64,000 nt of DNA from Salipiger mucosus DSM 16094 (GCF_000442255.1 NZ_KE557274.1:1-64000), one strand, 5' to 3'; shown: positions 51,447 to 61,500, numbered from the stretch's first letter. Notes: generated by a model from the letters alone, not told the origin. Translations and numbers: made by a program.

Positions 51447-52783
51447 TGCCCGGCCCCACGCCAGTTCATGTTCAGGGTGATCCGGAACTTCCTGAAAAAG
51501 TCGATGTCGTTGTCATAGGCGGCGGCATCATCGGCACCTCGACGGCACTGGAACTTGCCGAAGCCGGATACAGTGTCGCCGTTTGCGAGAAGGGCGGCAT
51601 CGGTCACGAGCAATCGAGCCGCAACTGGGGCTGGGTGCGCATCACCCGGCGTGACCCCCGCGAAATCCCTCTGATGGCGGAATCTCTCCGCCTGTGGAAG
51701 AACATCGACGAGCGCCTGGGACGTTCCACGGGCTACCGCACGACGGGCATCACGTTCGTCTGCAAGAACGAGAAGACGGTCGAGAACTATCGCAACTGGA
51801 AAAGGCACCTCGAGCCATTCCAGATCAAGAGCGAGATCCTGAACCCCCAGGAGATGCGCGACCTCAATCCGGGAAGCCAGCTGACCGGTGCCGGCGCCCT
51901 TCACACGCCGGCAGACGGGCGAGCTGAGCCCCAGAAGGCTACGCCGGCCATCGCAGAGGCAGCGAGAGATCGCGGCGCCCACATCCTCACGAAATGCGCC
52001 GTCAGGACCGTCGAGACGGAGGGCGGCCGGGTCTCAGGCGTCGTCACCGAACGCGGTCAAATCCGCTGTGCCAGCGTGGTTCTGGCGGGCGGCGCCTGGT
52101 CCAACCTGTTTGCAGGGAACATGGGGATCGACCTGCCGGCATTGGGCGTCGTCAGCCACGTCCTGCGCACAGAGCCCATAGAGGGCGGACCGAAGGATGC
52201 GACCTGGACGAACGATTTCGCAATCCGGAAACGCGAGGACGGTGGCTATACCATCTCTCGCGGCGCGGGAACGACCGTCGACATCGTTCCGAACTCGTTC
52301 CGCTACGCCGCAAAGTACCTGCGCGCTCTGAAAATGCAGGGCCGCGAGCTTCATTTCAGGATCAGCAAGCAGTTCCTGCGGGAAGCCCGGCGGCAAAAGA
52401 AATGGTCCTCCAGCGAGGTCACGCCGTTCGAGGAAGACGAAAACCGGATCTTCGACCCGACCCCGTCGCCGAGAATGGTGAATTCGCTGCTGGCCAACGC
52501 CTCGGCCGCTTTCCCGGCGCTGAAAGACGCGAAGGTCGCACAGACGTGGGCCGGGTGCATCGATGTCACGCCCGACGCAATCCCCGTCATCTCGGAAGTG
52601 GAAGCGACACCGGGTCTCTACATGGCCACTGGCTTCTCGGGACACGGGTTCGGCATCGGGCCCGCCGCGGGCGGCCTGATGGCAGACCTGGTCACGGGTC
52701 GCACGCCGCGTGTCGACCCCAAGGAATTTCGGTTTTCGCGGTTTACCGACGGAAGCCGGATCGCCCCCGATCTGGGCTACTGA
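51446..52783 (+). CDS. FAD-dependent amino-acid/amine oxidase (DAO fold)
   Basis: 445 residues. Rossmann motif VDVVVIGGGIIGTSTALELA, then EQSSRNWGWVRITRRDPRE, characteristic of a D-amino-acid-dehydrogenase-like branch. The C-terminal FAD-binding end reads GLYMATGFSGHGFGIGPAAG. Probably oxidises the imported amino acid or amine. Part of the operon with the transporter directly downstream. Confidence 0.88.
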   Translation: MPGPTPVHVQGDPELPEKVDVVVIGGGIIGTSTALELAEAGYSVAVCEKGGIGHEQSSRNWGWVRITRRDPREIPLMAESLRLWKNIDERLGRSTGYRTTGITFVCKNEKTVENYRNWKRHLEPFQIKSEILNPQEMRDLNPGSQLTGAGALHTPADGRAEPQKATPAIAEAARDRGAHILTKCAVRTVETEGGRVSGVVTERGQIRCASVVLAGGAWSNLFAGNMGIDLPALGVVSHVLRTEPIEGGPKDATWTNDFAIRKREDGGYTISRGAGTTVDIVPNSFRYAAKYLRALKMQGRELHFRISKQFLREARRQKKWSSSEVTPFEEDENRIFDPTPSPRMVNSLLANASAAFPALKDAKVAQTWAGCIDVTPDAIPVISEVEATPGLYMATGFSGHGFGIGPAAGGLMADLVTGRTPRVDPKEFRFSRFTDGSRIAPDLGY

Positions 52784-52834
52784 TCGGGACAACCCCAAGA
52801 ACAATAAGAACAACGGACCAACAAGGAGTGTTCC

Positions 52835-54478
52835 ATGACGACGTCGAAGACGACCAACCTGAACAGAAGAAACTTCCTGAAAACCGGCACGGCCGGCCTC
52901 ACGCTTCTCATGTCCGGCGTCGCGGGCAGCCGCCTCGCCGCTCAGGACGCTTCCGGGCAGGTGATCATCGGGTTCTCCCAGGAGCCCACGGTCCTCCACC
53001 CGCACATGCCCCACATCGAGGTCGACGAAGGTGTGCACTTCAACCTGTTCGACCCGCTCTTCACCGTGAACTCGGACGGTGATTTCGTCCCTGCCCTGGC
53101 CACTGAAGTTCCGACCGTCGAGAACGGTGGCGTGTCCGAAGACGGCCTGAAATGGCGCGTCAAGCTCCGTGAGGGCGTGACCTGGCATGATGGCGAGCCG
53201 TTCACCGCCGAGGACGTGAAGTTCACCATCGAGCTGCAGCAGAACCCGAACTTCAGCGCCATGCGCCGGACCGGGCACGAGCTTGTGCGGAACATCGAGG
53301 TGGTCAACGACCACGAGATTACCTGGGAGATGGAGTCGCCCTTCGCGCCCTACGCGTCGATCCTGTCGTGGACCTTCATCGTGCCGGCACACATCCTGGC
53401 CGATGCCGAGGACCCCAACCAGACGGACTTCCGGAACAGCCCCGTGGGCACCGGCGCTTTCAGCTTCGGGGAACGGGTCGCCGGCAACTACATCCAGCTG
53501 AATGCCAACCCCGACTGGTGGGGCGACGGTCCGTACCTGGAAACCGTCATCTTCCGCTACATTCCGGACATGACGGTTCTCTACACGCAGTTCCGGACCG
53601 GCGACATCGACGTGATCGGCCTTCAGGGGATCCAGTTCGACCGCTTCGAGCAAGCCAAGCAGCTGGACGACCGAGAAGTCGTGATTACCCAAGCGTCGAC
53701 CGTGGAATCGATCAGCTTCAACCTGGGCAAGCCGCAATTTCAGGATCCGGCCGTGCGCGAGGCGCTTTACTACGCGCTCGACAAGACGACCATCGTCGAT
53801 GCGATCTACTATGGCATTCCGGAGCCGACGGAGAGCTTCCTGCCGAAGGGGTCGTCCTACTTCCACGAGGATCTCCCGAAGTCTGAGTACAATCTCGAGA
53901 AAGCCAAGCAGATCCTGGACGAGGCCGGTTGGGTGCCCGGAGATGACGGCGTGCGTGTGAAGGATGGCGTCCGTCTGGCCTTCAAGAACTCGACCACGGC
54001 CGGCAACAGCGTGCGCGAGCAAACGCAGCAGTTCATCCAGCAGGACTTCGCCGAGATCGGCGTCGAGATGGAGATCTCCAACCTGCCACCGGCCGTCATG
54101 TGGGGCGAGTACTGGCAGATGTCCGAGTTCGATACCGCGATGGTCGGCATCGTCTACACCACGGGGCCCGACCCGGACGTCTCGAACTACTTCCACTCCA
54201 CCGCGATCAGCGCGCAGGGCGGCGCCGGTCAGAACACCTGGCAGTACAAGAACGAGACGGTCGACGAGCTGCTCGAAGAAGGCGCCAGCCTGTTCGTGCA
54301 GGAAGAGCGGAAGACCATCTACAACAAGCTCCAGGAAGTCGTTCGGGAGGATCTCCCTTTCCTTCCGATCTTCCAGTACGCCAACCTCCGCGGGCACAAG
54401 GCCGGCCTCGAGGGCTTCGATCCCAACGTGAACGTGCGGATCGAGACCTGGAACGTCGGCGAGTGGCGCTGGGCCTGA
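52835..54478 (+). CDS. Peptide/amine ABC transporter substrate-binding protein (Tat-exported)
   Basis: 547 residues, normal for SBP family 5. Twin-arginine signal NRRNFLKTGTAGLTLLMSG. Family segments: LREGVTWHDGEPFTAEDVKF, FRNSPVGTGAFSFGERVAG and DPAVREALYYALDKTTIVDA. Binds the substrate in the periplasm for the DppBCDF-type transporter that follows. Confidence 0.92.
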   Translation: MTTSKTTNLNRRNFLKTGTAGLTLLMSGVAGSRLAAQDASGQVIIGFSQEPTVLHPHMPHIEVDEGVHFNLFDPLFTVNSDGDFVPALATEVPTVENGGVSEDGLKWRVKLREGVTWHDGEPFTAEDVKFTIELQQNPNFSAMRRTGHELVRNIEVVNDHEITWEMESPFAPYASILSWTFIVPAHILADAEDPNQTDFRNSPVGTGAFSFGERVAGNYIQLNANPDWWGDGPYLETVIFRYIPDMTVLYTQFRTGDIDVIGLQGIQFDRFEQAKQLDDREVVITQASTVESISFNLGKPQFQDPAVREALYYALDKTTIVDAIYYGIPEPTESFLPKGSSYFHEDLPKSEYNLEKAKQILDEAGWVPGDDGVRVKDGVRLAFKNSTTAGNSVREQTQQFIQQDFAEIGVEMEISNLPPAVMWGEYWQMSEFDTAMVGIVYTTGPDPDVSNYFHSTAISAQGGAGQNTWQYKNETVDELLEEGASLFVQEERKTIYNKLQEVVREDLPFLPIFQYANLRGHKAGLEGFDPNVNVRIETWNVGEWRWA

Positions 54479-54495
54479 TCCCTCGACACCAAAGC

Positions 54496-54518
54496 AGCCC
54501 GGCCGATCCGGCCGGGCT
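54496..54518 (+). terminator. Intercistronic stem-loop after the binding-protein gene
   Basis: Perfect 10-bp stem AGCCCGGCCG/CGGCCGGGCT with loop ATC, 18 bp after the SBP stop and 22 bp before the permease start. Such structures protect the SBP message or attenuate downstream transcription, giving more binding protein than permease. Confidence 0.75.
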
Positions 54519-54539
54519 GACAACAACGGGGAGACAGTC

Positions 54540-55490
54540 ATGGCACGGTTTATCCTGCACAGGCTGGGGCACAGTCTGCTGCTCCTGTTCCTGGTTTCAC
54601 TGATCGGATACACGATCCTTCATCTCGCGCCAGGCGGGCCGCTCTCGCAATACGCCCTGTCGCCGGGGATGACGCAGGCGGAACTCAACCAGATCGCCGA
54701 GCGGATGGGTCTGAACCGCCCGATCCCCATCCAGTACCTGGATTGGTTCACGAGCTTCCTTGTCGGAGACTGGGGCGAAAGCTTTCGCGACGGCCGCCCG
54801 GTGCTGTCAGTGATTTCCGGGCACCTGTTCGCAACCGTCCTTCTCGTCGTGAGCTCGAGCGTGATCTCCATCGGGCTGGGCACACTCGTGGGCGTTCTCG
54901 GCGCCACCCGCCGTTACTCGGCCTGGGACTACATCGCGACCGTCGGTGCCATGATCGCCTTGAGCATCCCGACCTTCTGGTTCGGCCTGGTCGCGATCTA
55001 TGTCTTCTCGCTCCAGCTCGACTGGTTCCCGTCCGGCAACATGTACAGCATCGGCGACGAGAGCTTCCTCGACTACGCGCACCATCTCGTCATGCCGTCG
55101 GTGGTCCTCGCCCTCGTGAGCGTCGCGATCTGGTCAAGGTACATGCGCTCCGCGATGCTGGACGTCATCGGCCAGGACTTCGTGCGCACCGCGCGCGCCA
55201 AGGGCCTGACAGGGCAGCGCGTCCTCTACCGTCACGTGGTCCGGAACGCCCTCATTCCGATGATCACTCTGGCGGGCATCCAACTTCCCATGCTCCTGTC
55301 CGGCGCGCTCGTGACCGAAACGGTCTTCACCTGGCCCGGCATCGGCCGCCTGTTCCTCGATAGCCTGGGCTACAACGACTACCCGGTCATCATGGGCGTT
55401 CTGATGTTCACCGCGATCTTCGTTCTCCTTGGAAACCTGATCGCCGACATTCTGGTCGCAACCGTCGACCCACGCGTGAGGCTCGAATAA
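54540..55490 (+). CDS. ABC transporter permease, DppB type
   Basis: 316 residues with six membrane helices. N-terminal LLFLVSLIGYTILHLAPGGP and the EAA-type cytoplasmic loop DFVRTARAKGLTGQRVLYRH are typical of DppB/OppB. One-base overlap with the next permease gene. Confidence 0.92.
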   Translation: MARFILHRLGHSLLLLFLVSLIGYTILHLAPGGPLSQYALSPGMTQAELNQIAERMGLNRPIPIQYLDWFTSFLVGDWGESFRDGRPVLSVISGHLFATVLLVVSSSVISIGLGTLVGVLGATRRYSAWDYIATVGAMIALSIPTFWFGLVAIYVFSLQLDWFPSGNMYSIGDESFLDYAHHLVMPSVVLALVSVAIWSRYMRSAMLDVIGQDFVRTARAKGLTGQRVLYRHVVRNALIPMITLAGIQLPMLLSGALVTETVFTWPGIGRLFLDSLGYNDYPVIMGVLMFTAIFVLLGNLIADILVATVDPRVRLE

Positions 55491-56377
55491 TGGCTGCAGC
55501 GACTGAGCAGATTCAAACAAACTCGAAACTCCGCTTCTTCGAAAGCCGGACGCTCCGGCGGTTCGTTCGCCACCGACTGGCCATCACGGGCCTGGTCATG
55601 ATCGTCGGCATCGGGATCCTCTGCGTGGTGGGGCCCTGGCTCCTGCCGCACGACATGCTCGACATCAACATTCGCGACAGGTTCAGCCCCCCGCTCACGG
55701 ATACCTTCATCATGGGGACCGACGAGATGGGCCGCGACCTCGCCGCCCGCCTGTTCATGGCGGGACGTGTCTCGCTCATGGTCGGGATCGCCGCCATGAT
55801 CCTGTCCACGCTGATCGGGACCGTCATCGGCCTGGTCGCCGGCTACTTCGGCAAGGTGACCGGCACGGTTCTCATGCGGCTGACGGATTCCTTCCTGTGC
55901 TTTCCGCAGATCTTTCTTCTTCTGACGCTGGCGGCATTCCTCGAGCCCAATGCCTTCATGATCACGCTCATCATCGCGGTGACCAGCTGGATGGAGGTGG
56001 CCCGCATCGTCTCCGCCGAGATCCGGTCTCTCCGCGAGCGGGATTTCATCACCGCGGCCCGCATCAGCGGTGCCTCTCACCGATGGATCATGTTCCGGGA
56101 ACTGCTTCCGAACACCATCGGGCCGATCATCGTGGCCGCCACCCTCACAATCGCCAAGGCCATCCTGCTTGAAGCCTACGTGAGCTTTCTGGGCTACGGG
56201 ATCCAACCGCCTATGCCGAGCTGGGGCAACATGCTCAACAACGCCCAGCAGTTCCTGGATACCGCGCCCTGGCTGGCGATCATTCCGGGGATCGCGATCA
56301 CTGCGGCCGTGACCAGCTTCAACTTCATCGGCGATGGCCTGAGAGATGCCCTCGACGCACGGAGCGACGCACAATGA
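55490..56377 (+). CDS. ABC transporter permease, DppC type
   Basis: 295 residues. FMGTDEMGRDLAARLFMAGR near the N-terminus is the DppC/OppC signature (GTD..GRD), and RDFITAARISGASHRWIMFR is the EAA loop. Ends [15 protein letters not shown]. Four-base overlap with the ATPase gene. Confidence 0.92.
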   Translation: MAAATEQIQTNSKLRFFESRTLRRFVRHRLAITGLVMIVGIGILCVVGPWLLPHDMLDINIRDRFSPPLTDTFIMGTDEMGRDLAARLFMAGRVSLMVGIAAMILSTLIGTVIGLVAGYFGKVTGTVLMRLTDSFLCFPQIFLLLTLAAFLEPNAFMITLIIAVTSWMEVARIVSAEIRSLRERDFITAARISGASHRWIMFRELLPNTIGPIIVAATLTIAKAILLEAYVSFLGYGIQPPMPSWGNMLNNAQQFLDTAPWLAIIPGIAITAAVTSFNFIGDGLRDALDARSDAQ

Positions 56378-57378
56378 CCAAGGTACTGACCGTCGAGGAC
56401 CTGACGATCAGTTTCGGGACCGGAGACTCCGAGCTGACCGTCGTCCACAAGGTGAACTTCACCCTCGAAGCCGGAAAGACACTGGCCCTGGTCGGTGAAA
56501 GCGGATCCGGGAAATCCGTGACCAGTCTCGGGATCATGCGTCTTCTGTCGCCGTCCCAGTCCAGGGTTCAGGGAAAGATCGTTCTGCATTCCGACGAGGA
56601 CATCGACCTGCTGTCGCTCAGCGAGTCCCGCATGCGCCGGCTGCGCGGCGACCGGATCGCCATGATTTTCCAGGAACCGCTGACCTCGCTGAACCCGGTC
56701 TACACGATTGGAGACCAGATCATCGAGGCGATCCGAAGCCACCGCCGCATGTCGAAAAGGAACGCGCGGCAGCGGGCCATCGAGCTCATCGATCAGGTCG
56801 GCATTCCGGATGCGGAACACCGCCTCGGCACCTACCCTCATGAGCTTTCCGGCGGCATGCGGCAGCGGATCATGATCGCCATCGCCTTGGCATTGGAGCC
56901 GGATATCCTGATCGCGGACGAACCGACCACCGCGCTCGACGTGACGGTCCAGGCCCAGATCCTGGAACTCCTGAACCGCCTTCAGGAAGAAACGGGCATG
57001 GCCATGCTCTTCATTACGCATGATTTCGGGGTCGTGGCGGACATCGCCGACCGGACCATCGTGATGTACGCCGGCGAGATGGTGGAAGAAGGCAGCACGG
57101 AAACCGTGCTGGAACGTCCACTGATGCCCTACACCAGTGGTCTCATGCGGGCCGTCCCGAAGCTCGAGACGGCGGGTCTCAAGGAAGGCGACCTCGAGTC
57201 CATCGAAGGCTTCGTTCCCCATCCCGACAACCGTCCAACCGGATGCTCGTTTCACCCGCGGTGCACACACGCGCTTGCAGGGACATGCGACGTGCCGCCC
57301 GTGCCCATCGAAGACGCAGGAGACGGTCATCTCGTGCGCTGCAAGCGTTGGAAGACCCTTCAGGAGGCCGCGGAATGA
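56374..57378 (+). CDS. ABC transporter ATPase, DppD type
   Basis: 334 residues. Walker [12 protein letters not shown], signature [11 protein letters not shown], Walker [13 protein letters not shown], and the C-terminal oligopeptide-transporter motif [17 protein letters not shown] with three cysteines. Four-base overlap with the second ATPase. Confidence 0.92.
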   Translation: MTKVLTVEDLTISFGTGDSELTVVHKVNFTLEAGKTLALVGESGSGKSVTSLGIMRLLSPSQSRVQGKIVLHSDEDIDLLSLSESRMRRLRGDRIAMIFQEPLTSLNPVYTIGDQIIEAIRSHRRMSKRNARQRAIELIDQVGIPDAEHRLGTYPHELSGGMRQRIMIAIALALEPDILIADEPTTALDVTVQAQILELLNRLQEETGMAMLFITHDFGVVADIADRTIVMYAGEMVEEGSTETVLERPLMPYTSGLMRAVPKLETAGLKEGDLESIEGFVPHPDNRPTGCSFHPRCTHALAGTCDVPPVPIEDAGDGHLVRCKRWKTLQEAAE

Positions 57379-58391
57379 GTGAAAAAGCCCTGATCGAAAC
57401 ACGCGACCTCAAGCAGCATTTCCCACTCCGAAAGGGCCTCTTCGGTGGCAAGAGCCAGGTCGTAAAGGCCGTCGACGGAATATCGATTGAAATTCCCCGA
57501 CGGTCGGTGCTCGGGCTTGTGGGTGAAAGCGGGTCGGGCAAGTCGACGTTCGGACAAGCGGTCATGGGCCTCACGAAGCCAACGGCCGGCTCCATGACCT
57601 TCGACGGCATCGACATGGCCACGGCGTCATCGGCTGAACTGCGCGGCTTGAAGCGCCGGATGCAGATGGTCTTCCAGGATCCGTTCAGCAGCCTCAATCC
57701 GCGCATGAGCGTGGCGGAAACACTAGGTGTACCGCTCAGATTTCACGAACCCCAGCTGAACGGCGCCCAGCGCAAGGATCGGGCCGCGGAGATGCTGGAG
57801 CGAGTGGGTCTTCCCGGCCAGTACGTGGATCGGTTCCCGCACGAGTTCTCGGGCGGCCAGCGGCAGAGGATCGGTATCGCGAGAGCGCTTATGGTCCATC
57901 CCGATTTCATCATGGCGGACGAGGTCGTGTCCGCGCTCGACGTGTCGGTACAGGCTCAGGTCCTGAACCTGTTCGGGCGGCTGCAGCGCGATCTCGAGCT
58001 CACCATGCTGTTCATCACCCATGACCTGGCCGTGGTCGGGCACGTCTCTGATTTCGTCGCCGTCATGTATCTCGGAAGGGTCGTGGAAATCGCGCCGACC
58101 CGGGAATTGTTCTCCAGCCCGAAGCACCCCTACACCGAGGCCCTCCTCTCCGCGGCACCGACACCGCAGACGAAGAACCGCCGGCAACGCATCGTGCTCA
58201 AAGGGGACATCCCGAGCCCTCTGAATCCCCCGAGTGGCTGCCCCTTTCGGACGCGTTGCCCCTATGCGCTCGAGGAATGCGCGCACTCCACGCCGGAGCT
58301 TCGCGAGTTCGCCAGCGGTCACAAGGCAGCCTGCATTCGCGATGATCTCTCGCTTGCGTCCGCAACGCAGCAGCAGAAGGAGCCCGCATGA
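57375..58391 (+). CDS. ABC transporter ATPase, DppF type
   Basis: 338 residues from ATG 57375. Walker [12 protein letters not shown], signature EFSGGQRQRIG, Walker B IMADEVVSALDV, C-terminal GCPFRTRCPYALEEC. Forms the heterodimeric ATPase with the preceding protein. Confidence 0.92.
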   Translation: MSEKALIETRDLKQHFPLRKGLFGGKSQVVKAVDGISIEIPRRSVLGLVGESGSGKSTFGQAVMGLTKPTAGSMTFDGIDMATASSAELRGLKRRMQMVFQDPFSSLNPRMSVAETLGVPLRFHEPQLNGAQRKDRAAEMLERVGLPGQYVDRFPHEFSGGQRQRIGIARALMVHPDFIMADEVVSALDVSVQAQVLNLFGRLQRDLELTMLFITHDLAVVGHVSDFVAVMYLGRVVEIAPTRELFSSPKHPYTEALLSAAPTPQTKNRRQRIVLKGDIPSPLNPPSGCPFRTRCPYALEECAHSTPELREFASGHKAACIRDDLSLASATQQQKEPA

Positions 58392-59695
58392 CACGCTTCT
58401 CCCCGATCTCGGATTGCCTCTGGCCAAAGACGGCCGCACCGTCCCCCTTCGTCGATGACCTGGCCGAGACGGTCGAAGCCGACGTCTGTATCGTCGGCGG
58501 TGGCTTCTGCGGCCTGCACACGGCCCTGCAGCTTTCACGCGAAGGCAAGAACGTGGTGGTGCTGGAAGCCGAGGAAATCGGGTTCGGCGGCTCGGGACGG
58601 AATGCGGGTCACTGCACGCCGACATTCCATCACCACAGCCTGGACGAGATCCGCCAATTGCTGGGCCCGACCCGCGGCGAGAAACTGATCCACCTTCAGA
58701 CGACCGCTTCCCATCGGATCGGTGACGTTATCAAAGAACATGACATCGCGTGCGAGTGGGTGCAGAACGGCTACGTGATGGCCGCGCCCACACCGGGGAA
58801 ATTGCCGTCTCTCCGGGCCAAGGCGGAAAGCTACAACGCCGTCGGCCAGAACACGGAGGTCAAGGACGCGGGCGAAATCGCGGCCCTGACCGGAATGCGC
58901 GGGCAGCATGGCGGATGGTTTCATCCCGGCGGTGCGCATCTCAACCCGATGGGGCTGGCACGTGGGTTGGCGACCGCGGCAAGGAAGCACGGAGCCGACA
59001 TCTACGTGAAATCACCGGTAATGAAAGCGGAGCGAGCTCACGGTCGATGGACCGTCTCCACCCCACGAGGGTCCGTGCGCGCGACAAAGCTCATCTACAC
59101 CACCGGCGCCTACACCCGCGACGGCTGGCCGAAGCTGTCCGATACCTTCAAGATCATGCGGGTCATGGTGGCCGCCACCAAACCGATGCCGGAAGCCGAC
59201 AGTGTCTTGCCATCGAACGTCACCGCGCACGATGGACGCGGAAACATCCTGGTCTACAAGCGGGATGCCTTCGGCCGCATCGTCGCGTCCATGTTCCCGC
59301 GGATGTTCGCCACCCGCGAGAAGATGCTGGACCTCATGAGCCGCCGGTTGCGGTTCCATCACCCGGATCTGCCTGAGCAGCTCGAGTGGGATTGTCTCTG
59401 GACCGGTGAGCTCGACATGCAGAGCCGGACGATCCCGAGGCTTTACCACCTGGGCGACAATGCGGTCGCTGTGACCGGCCTCTCCGGGCGCGGCGTGCCC
59501 ACCGGGTATACCGTCGGCCAGGTTCTCTCCGACTGGGCGAACGAACGCCCCGCCGATGACCTTGCCCTGCCGCTCGAACCGCTCTCCAGCGCGCCGGCCT
59601 ACATGGCCTTCGCGCCCCAGCTGGCCCTGCGCGGTTTCGAGGCCAGGGACCGCCTCGCCGAGTGGAGATCCGGCGAGGAAATGCGGCCGTGGTAG
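58388..59695 (+). CDS. FAD-dependent oxidase (DAO fold, PuuB-like)
   Basis: 435 residues. Rossmann motif ADVCIVGGGFCGLHTALQLS, then EEIGFGGSGRNAGHCTPTFH, the SGRNAGH block typical of gamma-glutamylputrescine-oxidase-like enzymes. C-terminus: NAVAVTGLSGRGVPTGYTVG. A second oxidase in the operon suggests two oxidation steps or two related substrates. Four-base overlap with the ATPase gene. Confidence 0.87.
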   Translation: MTRFSPISDCLWPKTAAPSPFVDDLAETVEADVCIVGGGFCGLHTALQLSREGKNVVVLEAEEIGFGGSGRNAGHCTPTFHHHSLDEIRQLLGPTRGEKLIHLQTTASHRIGDVIKEHDIACEWVQNGYVMAAPTPGKLPSLRAKAESYNAVGQNTEVKDAGEIAALTGMRGQHGGWFHPGGAHLNPMGLARGLATAARKHGADIYVKSPVMKAERAHGRWTVSTPRGSVRATKLIYTTGAYTRDGWPKLSDTFKIMRVMVAATKPMPEADSVLPSNVTAHDGRGNILVYKRDAFGRIVASMFPRMFATREKMLDLMSRRLRFHHPDLPEQLEWDCLWTGELDMQSRTIPRLYHLGDNAVAVTGLSGRGVPTGYTVGQVLSDWANERPADDLALPLEPLSSAPAYMAFAPQLALRGFEARDRLAEWRSGEEMRPW

Positions 59696-59748
59696 CAATC
59701 TGCTCCCGACGACCGACAAGTGACTTCCATGACGAGACAAGGTGAGCC

Positions 59749-60663
59749 ATGACGACGCTCCTGCTGGGACCGGAGAACCGGGCCGCCGCCTGGCGAGAGG
59801 TCTTCGCCGCGGAAAACGAGCCCCTGATCACGAGTTCCGAGAACGTGGCGAGGCCCGAGGAAATCCGGTACCTCGTCTGCTGGAAACCTGACGTGAGCCT
59901 CGATACCTTCCCCAACCTCGAAGTGGTCGTCTCGACGGGTGCGGGCGTCGACCATCTGATCCCCCTGCCCGATCACCTGCGCCTTTGCCGGACCCTGTCC
60001 CGGGACATCGAGGAAAAGGTCCGCGACTGGGTGGTCATGGCCTGCCTGATGCTTTGCCGGGACATGCCGGTCTACCTCGACCAGGCGCGGCGCGGACTCT
60101 GGAACACGCTCCCTGTGCCCTCCTCTCGTGACCGCAACATCGGCATCATGGGCATGGGCCGGATTGGTCGGCTCGCGGCCGCATCCCTCCGGGAGCTGGG
60201 GTTTTCCGTGTCTGGGTGGTCGCGCAGCGGGACGCCCGACGATGGTGTCGAAATGTACGGCGCCGATGCGCTGCCAGCCTTCCTCGAGCAATCCGACGTC
60301 TTGGTGTGCCTTCTGCCGCTGACCGATAGCACACACGGGATCCTAGGGCAGGAGCTGTTCGATCAGCTTCCGGCCGGTGCGATGCTGGTCCACGCCGGGC
60401 GCGGCAGCCAACTTCGAATGGACGACATGCGCACGGCCCTAGAGACCGGCCAGATCTCTTCGGCCATGATCGACGTGACCGATCCCGAGCCTCTGCCGGA
60501 GGATCACTGGGCCTGGACCCACGACAAGGTCATCGTGACACCTCACGCCGCGGCCTCCACCGACTACCGACCGGGTGCGGAACATGCCCTGCGGGTCATT
60601 CGCGCCCATCGCGAGGGCGCTGCGTCCCTGCCCGGCGAGATCGATCTCTCCCGCGGCTATTAA
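59749..60663 (+). CDS. D-2-hydroxyacid dehydrogenase (GhrA-like)
   Basis: 304 residues. NAD motif IGIMGMGRIGRLAAASLREL. Catalytic residues: Arg in VHAGRGSQL, Glu in VTDPEPLPED and His in VTPHAAASTD. Reduces a 2-keto acid such as glyoxylate or hydroxypyruvate, a plausible product of the amine oxidases upstream. Last gene of the operon, 53 bp after the second oxidase. Confidence 0.87.
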   Translation: MTTLLLGPENRAAAWREVFAAENEPLITSSENVARPEEIRYLVCWKPDVSLDTFPNLEVVVSTGAGVDHLIPLPDHLRLCRTLSRDIEEKVRDWVVMACLMLCRDMPVYLDQARRGLWNTLPVPSSRDRNIGIMGMGRIGRLAAASLRELGFSVSGWSRSGTPDDGVEMYGADALPAFLEQSDVLVCLLPLTDSTHGILGQELFDQLPAGAMLVHAGRGSQLRMDDMRTALETGQISSAMIDVTDPEPLPEDHWAWTHDKVIVTPHAAASTDYRPGAEHALRVIRAHREGAASLPGEIDLSRGY

Positions 60664-60769
60664 GCCTTTCCGCCTCACTGCGACGGACATGCAAACATCC
60701 TGAAATCAGATCCGAAAATCGGGAGAAATCTCCGCCGGCTATGATCCTCCTCCCAACAAGGAGACATGG

Positions 60770-61141
60770 ATGCAGGATCGGACACGGGACGAAATTCAGA
60801 ACGAGATCGACCGCCTGACTCACTTCCGAAAAGTCAGCGTCTCCCTGGTCGTGGTGGCCCTCTTCACGGCGGGCGCCAGTGCCTACTCCGCGCTGGCGGC
60901 GGGGTCGGAAGACCCGGCATCATGGGAGTCAGCGGCCGCTTGCCTGCTGTCGATCTGCGCCGGGATCCATGGCGCTAAGTGGGCTGCGCGCGCCGGCAGG
61001 AAACGCGAGACACTGCAGGCTCGCAAGACGGACATGCAGACGGCCTCTCCTGAAAAATCAGGATCTCCAACCAGCACGTTCTCCTACGCATCCGTGACAA
61101 TCCAGGGTGGAGGGATCCGCTCCGCGACCAAGTCGGGATGA
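60770..61141 (+). CDS. Small membrane protein
   Basis: 123 residues. Helices VSVSLVVVALFTAGASAYSA and ESAAACLLSICAGIHGAKWA. The polar C-terminal tail (TFSYASVTIQGGGIRSATKS) reaches the edge of the IS fragment at 61177, so the original end may be altered. Function unknown. Confidence 0.5.
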   Translation: MQDRTRDEIQNEIDRLTHFRKVSVSLVVVALFTAGASAYSALAAGSEDPASWESAAACLLSICAGIHGAKWAARAGRKRETLQARKTDMQTASPEKSGSPTSTFSYASVTIQGGGIRSATKSG

Positions 61142-61176
61142 GTTAAAAACGAGTAAAATGTCCTGACGGCCTCGAC

Positions 61177-61440
61177 CGCCATCATCCGGGCGATGATGCC
61201 CTTCTCGCTCCAGCGCTTCCAACGGCTGTAGAGCATCTTATGCGGACCATAGGCAGCAGGCGCATCGCGCCAACGCAAGCCATTGCGATTGATGAAGATA
61301 ATCCCACTCAGCACGCGCTTGTCATCGACCCGAGGCTTGCCATGCGACTTCGGAAAGAAAGGCTCCAGACGTGCCATCTGCGCGTCGCTCAGCCAGAAAA
61401 GATCAACCATGTCACCGCTCCGTTTTCGGAGCCGTGAATC
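61177..61440 (-). pseudogene. Truncated IS427-type (IS5 family) transposase
   Basis: N-terminal part only: MVDLFWLSDAQMARLEPFFP, RVDDKRVLSGIIFINRNGLR, WRDAPAAYGPHKMLYSRWKR, WSEKGIIARMMA. Beyond about 61177 the reading no longer matches a transposase. This sequence is widespread in Rhodobacteraceae. The catalytic domain is missing. Confidence 0.8.
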
Positions 61441-61500
61441 ATGCTGCGTGACAGAGATCAATGCATCCTGAGCCTAGTTAGTATTGCGTGTGTGGCCCAT

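Noticed and set aside
52034-54613. 859-codon minus-strand open frame
   Set aside because: Antisense shadow of the oxidase and binding-protein genes, both of which have clear family motifs.
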